Positions 51,026 to 62,408 of a stretch of 64,000 bases of DNA are shown here, piece after piece. This stretch comes from Chrysoperla carnea. Taxonomy: Eukaryota; Arthropoda; Insecta; Neuroptera; Chrysopidae. The stretch covers positions 71,898,181 to 71,962,180 of the forward strand of contig NC_058340.1 of assembly GCF_905475395.1 (NCBI RefSeq), read 5' to 3'. The position numbers and the translations under genes are program-made. Below the pieces are notes generated by a model. That model worked only from the letters and a program-made list of their open reading frames with translations, was not told the origin of the DNA and searched no databases. Position 1 is the stretch's first letter. Each line of letters opens with the position of its first letter.

Positions 51026-51513
51026 AAACAAGCTTTTATTGTATTAAAAAGTAGAAAATAATTTTATCTATGAGTCACTCATACCCGTCTATTTTGTAAA
51101 AGCTTGAGGCGCTCAATTTAAAATATCAAAAATTAATTGGAACGCCTCATCTACTCTACATGCATAAATATTTTTCGATTCATTCTTGATATTAAGCGCC
51201 TCAAGCTTTTACAAATAGTCAGGTATGAATGACTCATAGATAAAATGATTTTCTACTTTTTAGTACAATAAGCTTATCCCTTAAAAAGTATTTAATTTAA
51301 AACTAAAATTAATGTATATATATATATCAAATATTGTGGAAGCGATGGGAAAATCAGAACGCCACAACTATACCATGCAGTGTCATCCAAACTAAATGTG
51401 CATGCAAAATTTCAGCTCAATCGGAAACCGGGAAGTGGATCAAATTAGACTTACAAGATTTAATTACAAACAGACAACGGGATAGGTGAAACTAAAGGCT
51501 TCTAAAAATAAGT
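51026..51513 (+). repeat. Dispersed repeat, copy B, with its own foldback
   Basis: 51190-51513 is the inverted partner of 48119-48465. The first half (51026-51110) is itself an inverted copy of 51190-51275 (CTATGAGTCACTCATACC against its complement; AAGCTTGAGGCGC against GCGCCTCAAGCTT), so the segment forms a hairpin of about 250 bp followed by a single-copy tail. Confidence 0.65.
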
Positions 51514-51587
51514 TTCATAAACATATTTCAAATAATATATGCCTTTAATCAAATTTCAAATTGATAGATCTCTCATAATTTTTCTAA

Positions 51588-51595
51588 GATATTTT
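51588..51595 (+). repeat. 8-bp target duplication of the hAT element (left)
   Basis: GATATTTT, identical to the right copy at 52458-52465. Eight bases is the hAT standard. Confidence 0.85.
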
Positions 51596-52457
51596 CAGGG
51601 CCGGATTTAAATTACTGCCGCCCTGGGGCACTGAAGAAAATGCCGCCCTATGACTGAAATTTTATTTTAATAGTTTTGATATCTTATTTTTTAAGAATTA
51701 GAATAACTAATTAATTGCAGAAAAAAGAACCGCTTCATAACGAGCTGACCATCTGGTTGCAGATAAAGTTTTTAACGCAATTCTTTTTTTCAGTATGAGA
51801 CTGTAAGACTTCCCAGCGATGCGTCGATGCAGTATAAAAGTTGTATAAAGTTTGTACTGTTTGAAAGAATGACGCAGCTTCTGGGGCGCATTCTACTGCG
51901 TGAACTCCAACTAAATTCATAGAATGAGCAGCACAAGGAGCATGTTCTGCAAGATATACTTTCATGAATTCTTGCCTGTAATCCCGAATAAATTCCTGAT
52001 ACATTATTCGCGTTATCATATGACTGACTCTGACAATCTGAGAGATCAAGATCAAAAAACTCAAGAACAGATAATACAGCAACTAGCAAATCTTCAGCTT
52101 TATGTCCAGAGTTCTCAATAAACATGAGAAAAAAAAATTTTTTTAATTCTTCAAAAAAAAAACTATATTTATCAATTCCAGAAAAAAAATATCAAATTTT
52201 ATTTTTTCAAACCTTTATGGAAATAAATTAATTTTATTTTAATAGTTTTCACTTAAATTTAATATATTATAATATACAAAATTTTAATTTGATACATAAT
52301 GCAATTATATTTCTTGAAGATCAAATGTTTATTTAAAAGAATTAGTTATTTATATATTGTATAGAAAAGGTTTTCTCACTTTCCAAATTTTGCCGCCCTA
52401 GAAAATTTGCCGCCCTGGGCGCTAGCCCCGACTGACCCTAGTGTAAATCCAGCACTG
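51596..52457 (-). mobile_element. hAT-type element with ZMYM1-like transposase fragment and 8-bp TSD
   Basis: An 862-bp insertion with short imperfect terminal inverted repeats (CAGGGCCGGATTTAAATT against CAGTGCTGGATTTACACT on the other strand) and subterminal GCCGCCCT words. It is flanked by GATATTTT at 51588-51595 and 52458-52465. The - strand carries a transposase piece split by a frameshift: LDLSDCQSQSYDNANNVSG and YSGLQARI in one frame, then PCAAHSMNLVGVHAVECAPE and STHRWEVLQSH in the next. These match the hAT transposase core seen in zinc-finger MYM-type 1-like proteins. The N-terminal zinc finger and the dimerisation end are missing, so it is an internally deleted, non-autonomous copy. 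Confidence 0.85.
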
Positions 52458-52465
52458 GATATTTT
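52458..52465 (+). repeat. 8-bp target duplication of the hAT element (right)
   Basis: GATATTTT, identical to 51588-51595. Confidence 0.85.
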
Positions 52466-53294
52466 ACATGAGACATTGATAATAAGGCATCGAATATTCA
52501 ACCAACTTATTAATAATATTATATATATTTATACATGATAATTAAAATTTTATAATTTATTTAAATATAAATAATTAATAAATAAAAATTAATATTGGCG
52601 GAAACAACATATTAATTTGTATATGAATAATTAACATTAATTGAAGCATACTTGAAAGCACTTGCCGTAGATCGTGCACATTTGTGCACTTAAATTAAAT
52701 GTGTGTGTGTATGAAATATATATTTTTGGAAAATATTTCAAACATTTTTGTGGTTAATTAATAATAAAACTTTAGCGGATGTTTTATTCATTTTTTTTTT
52801 AACCAGCAAAAAAAAACAATACATGTAAATAAAAAACTGGAAATGATGCAATACACATGCTAACGAGTGTACCAAACTAGTGGACGCGATGGTTATTTGG
52901 AAGTCATAAATGTGTGTTCATGTTTTGCCTCAAGCAAAATAATTTATTATACTAATTTATAAAAAAAAATTGATAATCTTAACTCTCCCTAGGATTTAGA
53001 TTGAATATAAGTCGATAATTTTCAACACGCATTTATTAGCTTCACCTGTAAACTAACTAACAATGTAATAAAATCTTAGAAGTCAATTTTAACCTATACT
53101 TCTAATTGTCCGATGAACTTAATATCCTCACCAAGACCGCTATGATAAACGACCGATATTATTTACCTTCATAATAATATCTTGAAATATTAAATATTAT
53201 CCTCATGAATCCTTCTCACAAAATTTATGTTTCAAAATAAATGTGCTTAAAAGGGAAGAATGCTCATTTAAAAATAAATTCACTCTATGGTGCA

Positions 53295-54282
53295 TTAAGG
53301 TAGTTCACTTGTTATATATTTGGCACCTGGTACGCGCCATATTGAATTTTCATTCTTGCCATACCTTTAGAAGCATTCTCAAGCATCTCGCAAGGATAAG
53401 ACAAATCGATTGACGTCTGAATCATCAAAATCGGTTCAGGTGTTTGGTCTCCAGTGTGCCATATAGGAACACACATAAATAGACTAATAAACATATTAAG
53501 GTAGTTCCTCCGCGACCGTCCAGTCAAAAAGTTTTGGACTAATACTATCATTCAGTGCATTAACTGTGCTATGACTATTATACATATACCATATATTATT
53601 TTCAAAAGACTGTAGTTCCTCACTACTGTTTCTAGTATACATATAAATACACACACTATGACATATGCCTTTAACATTAGTCTTCATATCTTTTCCACAA
53701 AAATCATCGCTAAAACGAGTTATTTATTTAAGTTTTTTATCGAAACTATATGGTAAATAATTTTTATTTTTATTTATATATTTTCTAAATATAGTATTCT
53801 ACATTATATTAGTTTTTCATAGAGATGGTGGACGTCATTCATTGGTAAATAAATATAATATTTGTAAATTTGTGTATTTTTATACACTTCTCCCATGTAC
53901 ACGTACAAATTGCGTCACTTTTAATTGCTAATATCTCATGTATGGCATGGTAAATCATCTTCTAATTTTAACAGCAAGTGTATTATGAATTAAATATTTT
54001 ATATTCTGAGTTTTGAGAAATTCTTGGAATATCACTTTCGTGTAGGTACTACCTTGACACGTCTTTGCGTTGCTCAGTCGGGTAAAAACGGTAAGAATCG
54101 TTTTTGCGATATAAAGAAAAGTATATATTTTTTTTATATTTGATATACCTCCAGCCTATTAATTATGTACATTTTAATAGTTTATATTTCATTCCACAGA
54201 CGGTGAACAAATTTCCTTTTTTTTTCATAAATGAACAGAATACTTTCATTAGAAAACCCATTTCACGAGTGAACTACCTTAA
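53295..54282. mobile_element. TTAA-ended element with TTAAGGTAGTTCACT termini
   Basis: Left end TTAAGGTAGTTCACTTGT; right end, on the opposite strand, TTAAGGTAGTTCACTCGT. The 988-bp interior has no coding frame that I recognise. A further TTAAGGTAGTTCC start at 53496 suggests a nested or composite copy. TTAA at both ends is what piggyBac-type insertion would leave. The end sequence also occurs at 21180-21309 and 31987-32302. Confidence 0.6.
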
Positions 54283-55675
54283 GAACATACAAACACTGTA
54301 TATATTATACCAAGTTTCGTTAAGCAAAAAGTACTTCAATATAAAAATATGACGAAATATAAACAAACCATCGCATCTTCAGGTAAACTTGACATTAACC
54401 TCCTCTTATTTCACCTTTACCAAGGTCAACTTCCTTCGACGGAATGCATTTAAATGCATGTTAAATATTTTACAAAATCAATTCATATACTTTATCGTGA
54501 ATAAAATTCCTTTAAGCGCAGAATCTATCGATACTTACAAATAAAAAAACATTCAGATAAACTAGTAACCAGATCTTAGCAATACTTTTTAGAAAATACA
54601 AGCTGTCCATGAAAAAGAGCTAATTTTTCATCATATAAACACAATGCATTGTCAAATTTTGATTCTTAGGTCTTAGATGTTACCAAAAAAATTACTAAAC
54701 TAAACGTGCGTGAGATTTCGAGAAAATTGTTCAATTTGCTATAATATTTTTGGCACGGATTTCTTTTAGGATTGTATAATCAAACACGAGTTTTTCGACA
54801 ATATCAAAAAGAATGTCGTTAGGTACAATTTCCTTGGAAAAAAGTTTGGGCGAAAAATTTCGAATTTTTTCACGTTTGGCTATGGAAAACTATCCATTTA
54901 ACTACAACCCAAGTCGGTTTTACGACATTGAAGGAATTCGATGTACACTTGTTGATCGTGACTGAATAATTCCAGTGACAATAGGTCGCTATTACCGATT
55001 TATGCGTTAGTAAGGTCAAAATAAATTTAAAAGTGTACTAAATAGTGTAGTCAAAATCAATTTTGAAAATTTTAAGGGGGGTGTTTTCTTACCTTTCTGC
55101 ATGTACATATAAAGTACGTTCTACTAATTGATATAAACTTGACTTTCAAAAGTATTTTTCATTGATAAATCAAAAAAAAAAATTGTATTCAATGAAATAA
55201 ACAATCCGCGTTCACCCCCCCGCTATCTGGTTTACAAATAGGATGTGCTCGTATGTTCACGCCACGTGCTTTACAAATTACTTAATGAAAAATAAAAATA
55301 ATAGAAATACCAAAAAAAACATAGATAAAATAGTGGTTTGTGCGAGGAAATAATACAATTAAAGTGAGCTCGATACAAAAAAAATTATATAAATAATTAA
55401 CCACTAATTTTGATTGGATATTCAATTCTTATTTATGAATGATTTTAAACATATTTATGTATTCAAAAAAAAAAAAAAAATTTTATAACTTCTTTTTATG
55501 TGCGTAGATTTTCATAAATAAATTTTATGTTTATAAATGTACATAATTTAACAAATATTACTTCAATGTAATATAATGAATAGCTTCTAGTTATAGCATA
55601 CTTAATCGTTAAACCTAGCTCTTATTTTACTTAACAAATAAAATTAACAAACTTTAAAAAACCACCGATAAATGT
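54283..55675. other. Intergenic, no gene seen
   Basis: AT-rich with a C-run at 55215 and an A-run at 55467-55480. Nothing coding. Confidence 0.5.
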
Positions 55676-55850
55676 GGTTTGCTCCTTGCGATTTTCTTGA
55701 AACATAGCTAAAAACACGCTCGATCAAGTCACCTTTCAAACAAAAAAATCAAAATTGCTTCATCCGTTTAAGAGCTACAATGCCACAGACGAACACATAG
55801 ACACACACGTTAAACTTATAACAACCCTATTTTTGTGTCGGGGGTTAACA
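55676..55850 (+). repeat. Same dispersed repeat, copy 3
   Basis: TTGAAACATAGCTAAAAACA, AGAGCTACAATGCCACAGAC and TGTCGGGGGTTAA. This is the clearest of the three copies. Confidence 0.55.
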
Positions 55851-58599
55851 AGCACAGTTCCTTCGATTTGCTGTTACAACAAGAGTTGCGTCAAGTTTAA
55901 GCCACCAATCCGTTCGAATTCGATATACACCCATGGCCAATTTTTCTTATCTCTCTCTGCCTCTCTCTCCTTTTTCGCGATGCCTTGCCATCTTCAGGTA
56001 TACTTTGATTGTCCTTTTGATTTAAGTCTCTAGTTATGTGCTTTCTGATTAATCAGACAATGTAATTTTCGCTACCACGCCGTATACCGAACCTTAAATC
56101 CATAGCTCCTGATCATTACTCCCCTCTCCCCAAGGATACTTCTCATACACATCCGTTGATGAACTTTTAAAATGCTACTTATTTTGTTGTGTGACCAAAG
56201 ATACACTTTTATGATTGCACAAGTAACTGAATAATAGCCGATGCCACAATCAATTTTTGTCAAAGTAAAAATTGTAAAACACTTACTCTCGCCACCGGGC
56301 AGAACGGTCAACTTTCGTTCCTCTATGCTAAATGAAATCGAGCAGTATACAAACCACAGGAGCAAGAAAAATAAATGCCTCCGATCTCATGTTCAATGTC
56401 GCTCGAGGCAAAACCGACATTATTTACTTTTGCTCGCTAGATGTGTAATATACCATTGTTTTTATAAAAATACTCTGATAATACTAATTGAGACCTACCA
56501 CAATTATTATATGATTGGAATCTTTTATCCTTGAATGTTTGCAGCAAATAAAACAAATAGCACTTTATTTTACACACTAATATTAATTATCACTTAAATA
56601 ATATTATTACAATAGTAAAAAATTTATTATTATTTAATTATTATGTGATGGAATCAGTTACATCTAAGTGTATAATTAATTAATAATTAATGCTTTTAGC
56701 TTGTGAATTTATAGTAGAAAATTTGGGACAAAACTGCCATAAAAACACATTACAACTAAAATCCTATTTTTTCAGTCTTTTGGGCATTTATCGTTGGGTC
56801 CAAAGATTCAAACAATGAAGAAAAAATTCGATCTGTATACAGAGGATTTATGGCAGATTCTTATTAGTTTTGATTTAAGTATATTAATAGATATAATATA
56901 AGTTTCTTTATATATTTCATACTATCGAGACTCACTGGATGTGGTAATGTGGTTTTCATTGAATAACAAAATTATTGTTGTTTTTTTTTCATAAAAATTT
57001 GTTGTTTGATGTTTTAAACCAAGCAGGGATGAGTATTCACTTAAGTTTTTTTTCGTAAAAGTTCAAATTTCAACCAAATTTTCAATTTTTTTTTTTGTAT
57101 ATTAATGACTGTAGTTTACAAAACTCTAATAGACAGCTATGAAATTGTTTGAAACTATGTTTCAAAAGATTTTCCTAAATCGTCATATGATTTTCTCAAG
57201 AAAAGAAGCGACCCAACGGGGCCTGCATTCTATCTTTTTTTTGACTAAGCCCAGCTCTCTTTACTCTGATCTCGAGTTCTTCATTTGATGATTTTGGCAA
57301 ACTCTTCTATGATCATTATTATCTAGCTTTACCACCATCAACTAGGTTTTCCCAATTCCTACGAAAAGGAGCTTGCAAAAACTGTCAGTTTTCAGCCTTA
57401 TTTGGGCATGAAATCTTCTCCATCTCTAAATAACGCCGCTCCACAACGTTATTAGTTGTTTTCCAGTTGAAAGTCTTCAATTGATGATGTATAGGAAGAA
57501 ACCGTACCTTTCGTTATACCTGTGGTTATAATTTTGATCGTCTTTTTTGTCCTTCCTCGCCACTCTTCCAATCAATCGGTGATATAATCGAAATCTTTGT
57601 TAAGCAAATTTGTGGTATGCCTAGCAAAGATTTCTTAGTTAGTCATTGGCTTTGGCTAACCAATTGTAAACTCTCGGTACTATTTACTTTAGTGGCTTTA
57701 GATTTATTAAAAGACTGTTCGGTACTATACTTCCACGAGCCTTTGTTTTTTACTTTGTATAAAGTTTTGTAAATGCCCTAAGAATTAAGTGTTTCCCAAA
57801 AAGTGTATTTTACAAAAAATGTACAAACAATATTCAAGCCTATTTGAAAGAGACTTAATTAATTTAACGAATTAAAATTTTTTACGTTTTTAAATTTCGT
57901 AAAGGGAACTTCACTGAGTGCACGCAGCTGCTGCGCTACATGTTTTTCTTTTCTTAAAATGACCTTGAATAATGTCATAGCTCATATCAAAAAAAACATC
58001 ATCAATTATTTACGTTAAATTTCACCTTTTTATGTAAAATGATACGACCCTACAGGTATGAAAATGAATGGTGTAAAGAAAATCTCAACAATATTGAGAT
58101 ACTTTAAAAATAGAATATACATTTATTATAAAAGCATGAAGAAAGGTCATATATAGAGAAAGTTTACAACTGAATAGACGAAAACGAAACCTTATCTTTA
58201 ATGTGTCTTACACCGCACCGCGATGCTGCTGGAATGGAATACTATCTTTTAGAAGAGTAGGGGTAGTAGTGGGGGATGATAACTTATAACCACCAACAAC
58301 AATATCAAATATGTTTTACATCGTTTAAACATCAAACGTTGAGAAAATCAAGTACACGTACCGTAAGTGACACTATGAAATTGTATGATATCATATTCAT
58401 TAAATTAAATTACAGCTGATTTGACAATCAATTTGGATGGAAAATAATAGAATTTGCTAGCAAATTAGACTGGCTTTTAGTTTATTATAAAACTGGTCGG
58501 GCCCTGCGGTCACTTTTGCTATAGAAGAGACTGATGAGAGTAGTAAAAGAGCTTTTGATTTTATTAATATCAATCAAATAAAAATATTATTTTGAGAAA
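55851..58599. other. Intergenic, partly less AT-rich; origin unclear
   Basis: 55850-56460 and 57190-57760 are richer in GC and complex words than their surroundings, as decayed transposon coding DNA often is. Antisense 56365-56072 contains LWSHNKISSILKVHQRMCMR, vaguely like a reverse-transcriptase C-terminal segment, but I cannot support a call. Confidence 0.35.
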
Positions 58600-58920
58600 G
58601 GCAAAGATGTCGACAACCAGGGCACTGCAGAATCGAGGGCAACGAAATGATCGAAGAACTTATCCAAAAAGAAGTCTCAAACCTGTGCCAGAGCTCGTAC
58701 AAAGGAATGTAAGAAAGTTAAGCTGATGAAAACTAGACGCAGTGCCGCAAAGCCAATCTAATGGATTGGCAAAAACGGGAAAGATGTAAATCTCCTGTTT
58801 TTGATGGTTATAGATCACTGCAAACTTAAAAGGCATTTTTTTTATCATTGGGTTAGGTTAGCTATATTAGCTTGGCCACGAAAGATAAACTTAGGCCACA
58901 GGGCCCATTGTGATACCCCA
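58600..58920 (+). mobile_element. Degenerate LINE 3' end
   Basis: A broken frame reads KTRRSAAKPI, then, in frame after a stop, WIGKNGKDVNLLF...VIDHCKLKRHF, resembling the WI...ITGHCKLKRHL segment of LINE C-termini. The following GGTTAGGTTAG...GGGCCCATTGTGATACCCCA tail resembles LINE/SINE 3' ends and recalls the tail at 11345-11385. Several stops make it non-functional. Confidence 0.4.
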
Positions 58921-60168
58921 TATGTGTTTAACAAACTTTTCCGCTGATCATTTCATTTATCAGCTTCTCAATTATTTTGATTCGATCGAGTTAGACAACA
59001 GTGCAACCTGTCTGAATTATGATAGCATATATGACATAATCTTTTCATCTTCAGGAAGAATTTCTTCGTATTCTGATAGAATTTACTATTCAGCTCGATC
59101 GAAAGGGGGAATTCGAGATGAAACAACCAAAGAGACGCTCTATAAGATAGCGTGCAAGACATGAACTGCGCATGTCAGAGGATTGAATAAGTCTCGAGGG
59201 TACGGGTTAACGTCCTAGAACGAGATATTTATCAGGCTTTTACCTCCCCCCTCTTGATATCAGTACTTCAGCCTGATTGCAGTACATTATTCGATCGACA
59301 CCGAAATTTCTTTAGTAGCTGCCAGTCTATAACTAGTATGACATTTTAATATATAAATCATTTTGTACAAAAACAATTTAACCATCCCTAAAAAGAATAA
59401 ATTAATTAATGAAAATAATGTGGTAAATCATGTTTGTAAGTGATTAACATTTTATGAATGAAAAATGTTTGGTAAAAAAAAAACTGAATGAAAAACAAGC
59501 ACACAATGTATATTAACAAATTTTTTTGTATAATAAAACTTTTTAAGTGGCTACCAAGTAAATTTTGTTCTTTTTATCTCTGTGTAATAAACTAAGTGTA
59601 AACATGAAAAGATTTTGCTAAGAAATTTGTAATAAAACTAACCTTTCCTACTTACACTTACATTGTTAGTGCACTACACTGGATTAACGAAGAACAGGAC
59701 ATAATTTTTAACCTTGAGTTGATTTGTTGTGAATGGATGTTTATGTAAAAACTTTGTTCATGTACAATGAAAATTCAATTTATATTCAATTTTTTTATAT
59801 CAGTGATTTTTTTTATGGCATATAATTATATTATAACCAAAACAGGTTTTGAAAATCACATCAAAGATTTTGAAATTATCATAAAAAAACAATTGATAAC
59901 TACTTGTGGCAAAACATTTAAAAAAACATCACATTGCCTAGGAAATGAATTTTTTTTTTTTATTTGATAAAATTGATGAATTATGTATAATTAATTTTTA
60001 TCAATGAAATTATTTATAAAATCAGTTTTTGAGGAAGGAAAATTATGTGTATTAAAAAAAATATATATATCTTAACACATATTATAGTGATGCACCTTTA
60101 TCTACGACTGAATCCTCAAGAACAAATTAGAGCAAATGTGACTAACACTACAGTTCTGGTCTGCAGTC
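58921..60168. other. Intergenic, no gene seen
   Basis: The 84-codon open frame at 58910-59164 follows the LINE relic directly and has no recognised domain. The rest is AT-rich and non-coding. Confidence 0.4.
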
Positions 60169-60219
60169 TGACTGGTCAAAAACTATTCGAACTACTGATG
60201 ACTGGTCAAAAACTATTCG
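60169..60219 (+). repeat. Short tandem duplication
   Basis: ACTGGTCAAAAACTATTCGA occurs twice, about 31 bases apart, just before the 288-bp repeat. Confidence 0.7.
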
Positions 60220-60800
60220 ACCAGTCCTCAAATTTGTACTTTTTGGGTCAAAACTACCTTATATACTGAGTTTTATCGAAATTGGAGATAAAAAAGATTT
60301 TTCGATTTTTTGCAATTTTTTTAAGGGGGTAAAAAATCGATAAAAATGCAAAAAAAAATTTTGTTTTGGAATTTGATGAAATTCGGTAGATGGGGTAATT
60401 TTGATCCAAAAAGTATAAAAATCGCGTTAATATAATGATTGGATGCAGAATTTCCGAGATATCGCAATATTTGTATCGATTTTAGTCCATATCTCAAAAA
60501 CTACTCGACCAGTCATCAAATGCACCCTATTTTTGAACTTTTTGGGTTAAAATTACCTTATATACTGAATTTTATCGAAATTGGAGATAAAAAATTTTCT
60601 CAAATTTATGAAATTTTTTTTAAGGGGTACCCCTTGAAAAAATCGAGAAAAACGCAAAAAAAAAATTTTTGTTTTGGAATTTGATGAAACTCGGTGGATG
60701 GGGTAATTTTGACCCAAAAAGTATAAAAATCAGGTTCATTTAATGATTGGGTGCAGAGTTTCTAAGATATCGCAATATTTGGATCGATTTTAGTCTATAT
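60200..60800 (+). repeat. Tandem duplication, 288-bp unit, two copies
   Basis: ACCAGTCCTCAAAT at 60220 and ACCAGTCATCAAAT at 60508 mark successive units. Each continues with CTTTTTGGGTYAAAAYTACC, GGAATTTGATGAAAYTCGGT and AAAAAGTATAAAAATC. Diverged pieces with the same words occur near 4170-4290, 10610-10700 and 42000-42060, so this is a dispersed family duplicated locally. Confidence 0.75.
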
Positions 60801-60943
60801 CTCAAAAACATAGGGTTTTATTGATGTAAAATCCATTCCCAATTATCAAGATTTATATAAGCTAAAATTCAAAAACGAATGAACTAGCACCGTTGTATAA
60901 TGTAATTGGCAATGCGTCCAAGTCCATTTTTGAATCAAATTAC

Positions 60944-61230
60944 CAGTGCCGGATTAAGCCCATCGGGGGCCCTAGGCCAATAAAATTTTTGGGCCCCCCT
61001 TTTTTTAATAATTGTAAAATTAATCGTTATTTTGCATATTTTGAGTTTCAAAATACATATTATCATGAAATAAATTGGTTGAAAAGAAATTTTTTCGAAA
61101 TTTGAAAAAAAAAAACTTGAAATTGAAAATTTTTGTTCAAAAATAATCATATCAGATTTTCGTGGGGGTCCTTGTCCGTCGGGGGCCCTAGGCCATGGCC
61201 TAGTCCGGCCTAATGGGTAATCCAGCACTG
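60944..61230. mobile_element. Short non-autonomous hAT-type element (287 bp)
   Basis: Begins CAGTGCCGGATTA and ends TAATCCAGCACTG, the same CAGTGCYGGAT terminus as the element at 51596-52457. GGGGGCCCTAGGCCA occurs subterminally on both sides in GC-rich islands around an AT-rich core. The flanks CAAATTAC (60936-60943) and CAAGTTAC (61231-61238) are an 8-bp target duplication with one mismatch. It has no coding capacity; open frames across it are by-products of the repeats. Confidence 0.75.
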
Positions 61231-61883
61231 CAAGTTACCTTAATAAAAGATTAACTTTGACGTCATTACAATCTCTAACTGCCAAAAATTGTGTAGCTCC
61301 ACCCCTTTATATGTAGTCGATAAACATAAACAATCACCAACAGTGAGACCAGTCTACATTAAAGAACTCGCAAAAGACGTAAGAGATCTTTTATTTATTA
61401 TTAAAAAGTAGTTTTTTTAACCTCATTACGATACCTTTCAAAACAACATTCATCTTTAAAACATATATTATACTCTTCAGGTGTACTTTAAAATAAAATT
61501 AAAATAACTAACATACATTTATTACCAAATGACGTCACTAACCAACGTCAATGCGTTACAAAATATTGCAAATATTACGTCAACGATTATAAAATGTATT
61601 ATATATTTAAATTTAAAAAAAAAAATAATAATAATAATGTTTATCAAAATTTAATTTATAAATTCAAATGTTAATTGAATCAAGTTTAATTTTTTTTGAA
61701 AAACATAAATAACAATGAAAAAAAAAATCAAAAATTGAAAAAATATGCTAATAATTTGATAAAATTTGCTACTTAATAGTTTCTCAAATGATATCTAGCG
61801 CCTTAGGATTAGAAAAAATCTACCAAGAAAACTTATTTATCGTTAGTAAAACTAAAACTGCGCATGCCAATGAAATATGTTTT

Positions 61884-62408
61884 CAATAGGGTATTCCACT
61901 ATTTTTGAAAAAGTACTTCAAAATATTGATTTTGCTAATAAAGAGCCACCAAAAATTTATTTCGGAAAAATACACACGCTTTCTTGCCAAAAACTAACAT
62001 TAAATTTTAAACCTTTTTTAAACTGTCAAAAACGCGGGCATCCAATTTGATGACGTAATATCGGTATCACTATATGAAATAACACAAATAATTTTGACAG
62101 ATATATTCATAGACATCTGATTATAATATATATAAATACTTATTATCTATGTATATATTATATCCAGTTGTCTACACTGAACTAACTGATGATCTATGAC
62201 TCATACCGCTATGACATCGCAGCAAGGCTTACCCGCGTTTTAGGTCACGTGATATACAGTTTAAAAATCACGATTTTTAATTTTAATATTTTAAAAGAAA
62301 AATGTGTTTTTATGGCTCAAAATCAGAATATTTAAGTATATTTTTACATAAATTTTAACTTTTTTCAAATTTCATGATTTATTTTTGACTAACGATAATA
62401 CCCTATTG
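61884..62408. mobile_element. Non-autonomous element with CAATAGGGTATT termini
   Basis: CAATAGGGTATT at 61884-61895 is repeated inverted as AATACCCTATTG at 62397-62408. The 525-bp interior is non-coding, with several inverted AT-rich words and one GTCACGTGA. No coding frame was seen. Element status rests on the matching ends only. Confidence 0.5.

Noticed and set aside
55755..56534. Overlapping 92-97-codon frames
   Set aside because: Composition is richer than the surroundings but residues match no family convincingly; a faint reverse-transcriptase resemblance was too weak to call.
60893..61228. Open frames on both strands across 60.9-61.2 kb
   Set aside because: Both fall within the short hAT-type element and its GC-rich inverted islands; no protein family.
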